In this document: positions 58,176 through 64,000 of the stretch, piece by piece
How positions within the stretch are numbered: position 1 is the first letter of the stretch
Layout: each line of letters starts with the position of its first letter
Source of the DNA: Pelecanus crispus
Lineage: Eukaryota; Chordata; Aves; Pelecaniformes; Pelecanidae
Length of the DNA stretch: 64,000 nucleotides
Reading direction: 5' to 3'
Assembly (NCBI RefSeq): GCF_030463565.1
Contig: NC_134652.1
Coordinates: forward strand, 18,763,397-18,827,396
The notes under the pieces: model-generated
What the model was told of the DNA's origin: nothing
What the model saw: the letters and a program-made list of their open reading frames with translations, nothing else
Database searches by the model: none
Translations under genes and position numbers: made by a program

Positions 58176-61100
58176 CAAACAAGTTTACATGACTTTCATC
58201 TTATATTACCAGGTTTAATTTAGCTAAAACATTAGCAGCTATGTCATTAAGTCTTGTGCAGTCAGAAAAGGATGGTTCCCTCATTTCATAATAGACAATA
58301 GGTTTATTTCAGTGCCTCTTCAAGTGTATGAAAGCTAGGCTCACTGCTGGGTTTTGGGGTTTTTGTTTTCATTTGTTTTGAACCCCACTGTTCTTATCTT
58401 CCTCTTAACCTAGAGCTGTGATGTGTTGTCTTGGATGTGGTGTTGTCAACCACAGCTTATGTATTGTAAACTGGCGGCATTTCTTTTAAGATGTAGATAC
58501 TTAACATTAAAACATGCAAACTTGGTTACAAATGCAGCTCCTATGTTGTATAACAGTGAATTTCCCGTAATTGACAGCAGCATTTGACCAGCTGCTCTCT
58601 TCATGCTGCTTACCTGAGAATTTGAAGAAAATTTCAAGCTATGATGTGCTAGAAAAGTAGATGACTAGGACTATGATGGGAGGGGGGAAGGCAGCCTTAA
58701 TTTACATTGAAGCACTATTCTTAGCTAATTGTCAAAACACGATTTAGGAGGTTGTTCATTTTTTCTATATCTAGTTTGCAGGCTTAAGTTGATCTTTCTT
58801 CAAAGGGGTAGTCCATATGTCTCTCTGTCTTTGAGCAAGTATGCCAACTGGATATACTTTGGACACCATTCAGACAGCACACTGCAGTCCTGCTGATAGA
58901 GACAGAAAGACATAATTTGAAGTATGCCCTTGCACTGATTCTCTGAACTCTAGCATCAGAGAGATCATTAATCAGTTGTGTTTCTCTGAAACACCTATCT
59001 TAACTCTTATTTATCCTCTCTCTTTTGCCTCTGTGGGCAAAGCTAATTGCTTTTTCTTAACAGCCTGATAAGAAGAGGAAAAGTATTAATTCCCTTTCAA
59101 ATGAATGACAGACATAAGTATGGATTTTTAAAAATGTATTTATGTTACTTTGGGGGGGGGGGGGTATGCTATCTTGGTACCTAGTTTATATACCAAATCT
59201 TTCTAGTGTTGTAAGGGACTTGAAACACTGGAAACTGCAGGACTGCCTCCTTCAGAGAGTGTTTGGCATATTGTCAAATTCTGGCACCAGAAACATAATG
59301 GACTTAAGAACTCTCCAGGGCCTAGGATCCATTTTCTTGCACCACATGCCTGTTAACACTGACTAAATATTAGCATGATCTTCCAAGACTGTTCAAGAAA
59401 TCATTTACGAGCTAAAATCCAACCAGAAGAGCTGATTCCACAGCTGTATATTGGAATGGCCTAAGCCAAATGCCAGAGTCTTGTGCAAGCCTTTCACCCT
59501 ACTACTTCATTTTCCCTATGGAGTGCACTGGATCAGTATGAGCAAACTGGAACAGCCAGTACCCAAGGAGGTTTGCATCCATAAAATCATGCCAGAATCT
59601 GTGCTTCCTGGCTTTATCCTCTGTGAAACTGTCTCCTCTACCTTAGCTATTTGGTTTCCACTGGTACAGGCACAGGCTGCTGTCCTGGTAACTGAGAGCC
59701 TTAACAGCTGTACGTATTTCATGGACTGCTTGTATGGTTTCTCTTTTTCCGAAGTACCCCTCAGAGTCATGTTTTCTTTTGCTTGCAATACTGGCATGGC
59801 AGATCATTGTTTCATTGGCCCTGGTGTCTGGAGGTCACACCAGAAAGCTGAATAGGAGGAAAAATACGGATGCGGTACCTGTCTCGGCTTCTCTGTCCAT
59901 GTCCGTTCTCCCACTAGATGGCTCTAACACTAAAGCATTAGTCCAAAGCTCAAGTACTGGCCACTAACCAGGACTTAGAAATAAGCATTTTGCCAAGCAT
60001 CTGTTAAAAGAACAGGTTTCAAAAACTAATCTCTAATTTGTGCTTCCACGAGGCTAATTCTATATTCAAGCTTGGGCAAGGGGTCGTTTTATGAAGAGCT
60101 GCGTTTGAGAAAAAGATGATCCAACCTATGTCTTGAGTTTTGCTGCAGGGCCAATAGACGCTCTTAGTAACTAAATTCTTGTCCTGACCTGCTCTCTGGG
60201 TTTCCCACCACATGGACATTGCCCAAAGTAGAAAGGAAGGCCTGTTTGTTTTGGTATATTATACAATGTATGATAGAAGGAGAAAAGGAGGGCAAGAAAA
60301 ATAAAGCAAGAGCTGTTCCTTGTACATAGTCACTGGATTCACAGGTCTAACCCAGAGAGAAGGGATGGCATGTTCCAGGCTAGCTTACGTGGTGGTTTGA
60401 ATTTGTCTTGTTATAAGGCATCCATTGTAAGAGTAGGAGGAAGCCATTTCCACAGAATAAATAGCAAGGTCATACCCTGACTGAATTAGTCCAGCTGAGC
60501 ATGAGGGAGAGTTGTGGTGACTGGGGCTGTAGTATATGGCTGTGTTCTAATTAACTTGATGAGGGTTTTTGGTTTCTGGATTAGTGGCCAGGTGGGACAG
60601 CTCTTGATTTAACAAAAAACCCAGGTAAGATGAATGTAATGTAGGGAAGTGAAATGAGGAAAACTACAGTTTAAATGCACATAAAGGGGGAATACGGAGA
60701 TAGCGATGAGGGCCGTGGGAAGCACAGATAATCAGAGCCACCAGCTCGCTTTTCAAGTGAAAAATGAGCAGCTAGGAGGAAATGGAGGAAAGGAAAAGTC
60801 CTGCTTCCTCCTGGAAATAGGGGAGCTGCGGCACTTGTTGCATCAGAGTTCCTGGGGGATGCAATTTTTATTTGAAGAGAGGAAAGAAGACTAAGCTGAC
60901 TAGCTGCTATTGATGGCTGGTTTTATTTTGGGTGTCAGAAGCAATTATGTGGTGCTAGAGAGAAGCGAGGAGAAGGTGCATGGTTGCTAGACTCTGCCTT
61001 TCTTTTTTCTGTTAAGTGCCAGTCACCATTGCAGTCATCTGTTAAATGGGTAGAGGAAACAAGAGGAAGCCTGTAACTCTTTGGGGTGATAAAAGAAGAA

Positions 61101-64000
61101 ATAAACCTAGAAGGAACTGGAAAAATAAAGTTTAACATTCCTTTTCCATCAAAAAGAGATTGAAGGGAAAAAAGAAAGAGTTCTAATGTTCCAGAACATT
61201 AAAAACAGGAAAAAAAAGCAATAGATTTTAAGATATATAGTTGGTAAATATATGCTTTTCAAACAAGTGTTTACAACTATTTGACTATATTTTTTTCTTT
61301 CCCTGTTAGAACCCACTTTTTATGGTAGAGGGTAATGCTCTATAAACTGCACGCCCACCCACACAGTTACATTATAAAGTTAAATAATAATAAATCATGC
61401 TACGCTTTGCATTGGTAGGCTTTATGTGACATAGTAGTATAGGTGAGATGTAGACCACCTAGCAAAGTAGGCCGTTCTTGTAGGTTGAACACAAACTCAA
61501 TCCACAGCAGCATTGCTATGCTCAATCTTGAAAATGTGGAAAGTACGCACACAGTGCAGCGAAGTGAGTGTTTAAATCCCTATGTTGAGAATACTTCTAA
61601 AATCATCTTTGGTTCCCTAGTAAAGGGTCTAGCTACCAAAAGGAGGGCACGTTGTAGCTACACAAGCAGTCTTCAGACAGATAAAAAGGAGCAAATACTT
61701 GGTCCAGCAGTCTCTTGTCAGGGAAGAAGTTAGAAACAAGCTGCCATTTTCATATGAGGTCTGAAAATTGTTCCATATTTCTAGATTTCTAAAGCCTTGA
61801 GAAGACTGTCAGTTTTCAGGTGGTGCAAAGTTAGATTTTTTTAAAATAATGGAAATTAACTGGATTGTTTGCTTTTTCTCCAAAATATTAAACCTATATA
61901 AATGTTCCTTTGAATTCCTTAGTTATACTTGAAATGCTTTTGTGACTCTTGGTCTGTTAATAACCTAAACACTGTAATTCAAAGAATGAGGCACAATGAC
62001 TAAACTTTGAACTTGACCCATGTATTTTCTTTATTTAAGATGACCAAAATGTAAGAATGAAATAAACAGGACTATGACATAAAAGTGCATTAGATTTTTT
62101 CAGATCTTTCCAGATGGAATCATCTACAGTTGTTGATAACATATATATAGTTTTGACTGTAATTTTATTCTGACAATGTCCAGAGCACTAAAGCTACTAT
62201 ACGAAGATGTTTTTCACGTGATAAGGAATTGTATTTTCTTTGGGAGAAGTTAATTTTTAAAAAATACCTTTTTTGCCTAATTGCAAAGCGTCTGTGTTAA
62301 AGTGAAAAATAACAATTAGCAGGAAAGAAAATATGCTCTTTTAGCATTTATGACAAATATTAAACAAAACAGATTAAATAGATGGTAAGATACTTTCCCT
62401 CCTCCCCAGCCATTCAAGTAAAAATAATGAATTCTGCTTTTCAGAGGACCAATTTCCCCACTGCACAAGTCCAGTCGTACATGGGGATAATTCTGCTATG
62501 GTCACTTGATTTATACTAAAGTCATAAGGTGAAGGATCAGATTCTCCGTTTTCCAAAGTATATACTGACTTGATAATGCTGCTTAAAAAAACAAAAAAAT
62601 CTAAGGCCCTGTTTGGTCTCTATGGCCAAAAGATTTCATGGCATTTAGAAGGGTTTGTCTAGGCAAGCCTAATTCTGTATGTTCTTTCATGGGTACTTCA
62701 AGCATACCCATTTCCCCTACTTTGTAAAATGACTTTGGGATCTTTCAGGATAGGTGTGATGTTATTGCTCTGCTGTTAAAAGACTAGACCCAATGTCAGT
62801 TGAAGCTAGCACTGATTGTAGCGGCCACTGTATGATGCCAGTGCCCCTAGGCATAGTGTGCATCACAGGAAGAGAAACCTTTTAAACCTCGGCAGGATGG
62901 CACAGATTTCCCATCTTCCAGAATATAACTTCATGCTGAATCTGAACACCACTACTCCCACTTTGGAAGTAGAAGCTTGTAAACATGTTTCTGAGGGAAT
63001 AAATTCCTTTTTTTTTTTTTCTTTTTTTTTGACACAGAAGAGCTTAAGTGTAACCCCTGTCATATGTAAAGCCTGTTTTGGGAAATTGTTTTTTCACACT
63101 TCAATTAGCTTCCCCTGAGGCTCAAACCAAAACATAAGTGGCATTATCATTATGTTCAGAAGCTAAAGGAAACAAAGTGAATCACTTATCATTTGTTATA
63201 GCCACCATCTTCCATGACTTAATTAAAATATGACATTAATGTCAAACCCATTCATCTGTAGATAGATATATATATATTCAAATGGTTATAACATAATAAT
63301 GATAGGCGCCAAAATCTTGCTCATTCACTCTAACAGTTTATTTTAGGAAACTCAGTCCAGCAGATGAACCTTGAATATACAGATTAATGCAAGGAAGGAA
63401 ATTTTATGATGTCTGTTAGTTAATACAGAAACCAATCTTATTAATCATGGATTTACAGAGGGCTGTTTTATTAGATGTTAACCATAGCTTATGTTGACAA
63501 TTGATTTTCATTGTAGGACAACTAAATTTATTATTTGTAATAAGATAAAGATAATTAAATTGACTTTATAAAGGTTACTATCATAAATGTTAGTACCTGT
63601 GAACAGCAAACATAAAATTGCTTTAGCAGTGAAAATTCAGTTAAGTGATAGGTGCTTTCTTTCCATTACATATAATAGTCCCTGAACATTTTTAACCTGC
63701 ATTTTATTTTCCAGAGTTTATACCTACTGCTGTGAAAAACTGTTTGGGTTGAAGCCTCACTCTCAGTTTATTTTCTTTCCAATAAAACAGGATTAAAACA
63801 TTTTTAAAGTTATAGAAGTAAAACAAAACAAAATGAAGTGCTAAGTACAAATGTATTACGCAATCGAGTTTTGTCCTGTCATTTCCCAGATTTGTCATTA
63901 AATTATTCAGAATAGTATGTTGAAAAAGACATTGGTTCTACAATAAAATCAGACTTTTAGGGGGTTTTAAGTATTAAAAAGAGTAATTATTAAGGAAGTT
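58176..64000. other. Intergenic region downstream of KIF11
   Basis: No convincing exon on either strand. It contains a 13-G run (59152-59164), T runs at about 63008-63030 and a TA repeat near 63267. The AT-rich block at about 63120-63660 looks constrained. In known vertebrate maps HHEX lies next on this side, but no HHEX exon is present. Confidence 0.65.
63120..63660. promoter_or_regulatory. Candidate conserved noncoding element
   Basis: A repeat-free AT-rich block dense in homeodomain-type TAAT cores and GATA sites, including TTATTAATCATGG at 63438-63450 and two abutting AGATAA at 63543-63554. The texture resembles deeply conserved vertebrate enhancers. Without an alignment this is a guess from composition and motif density. 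Confidence 0.3.

Noticed and set aside
59152-59164. 13-G homopolymer
   Set aside because: A simple homopolymer; its length is prone to sequencing error and one G run alone is not a quadruplex.
59451-59855. 134-codon plus-strand frame downstream of KIF11
   Set aside because: No family resemblance or splice context, and overlapping frames of similar length occur on both strands.

Overview
This is a vertebrate nuclear genome window, most likely from a bird. It holds two ordinary, highly conserved single-copy genes arranged head to head: the 5' half of IDE (insulin-degrading enzyme) on the minus strand and the whole of KIF11 (Eg5, the kinesin-5 mitotic motor) on the plus strand. The bird assignment rests on two things. 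The only recognisable interspersed repeats are CR1 LINEs with the sauropsid-type 3' end (repeats of ATTCTATGATTCT or ATTCTGTGAT). The genes are also compact: 11 IDE coding exons span about 26 kb, and 22 KIF11 coding exons span about 20 kb. I cannot name the species, and a crocodilian or turtle is not formally excluded.

Layout. 1-4209: IDE intron 11, incomplete at the window edge. 4210-29815: IDE coding exons 11 to 1, read right to left, covering about 482 residues and including the zinc-binding HFCEH motif; the C-terminal half lies beyond the left edge. About 29270-30640: IDE CpG-island promoter. About 30650-36240: intergenic, with a decayed CR1 reverse-transcriptase relic at 35890-36175. About 36240-37690: KIF11 CpG-island promoter, with matches to ZNF143/THAP11, E-box, CCAAT, CHR and E2F motifs. 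37251-57655: KIF11, whose 22 coding exons join in frame to 1067 codons plus stop. 57656 to about 58170: KIF11 3' UTR with one AATAAA. About 58170-64000: intergenic and without recognisable genes, but with AT-rich blocks that look like conserved noncoding sequence. In known vertebrate maps HHEX follows KIF11, so these could belong to HHEX; that is inference.

Mobile DNA. A 5'-truncated CR1 with an uninterrupted frame to its stop sits antisense in IDE intron 2. A 3-kb CR1 carrying endonuclease and reverse-transcriptase segments but broken frames sits antisense in KIF11 intron 6. Short CR1 3' ends lie near 5.5 kb, 46.3 kb and possibly 21.2 kb.

The two genes have unrelated jobs: IDE is a cytosolic/mitochondrial peptidase and KIF11 is a spindle motor. 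They share a neighbourhood but not a single bidirectional promoter, since about 7.4 kb separates the two start codons and each gene has its own CpG island. I found no bacterial-type system, CRISPR array, tRNA, rRNA or viral gene, and nothing that amounts to an undescribed biological system. The points most worth a second look are the G2/M-type KIF11 promoter grammar, bird-specific residues in KIF11 (a missing Nek6 acceptor serine and a Leu-to-Tyr change beside switch I), the CR1 insertions, an unexplained 113-codon frame in IDE intron 1, and the putative noncoding conserved blocks at the right end.
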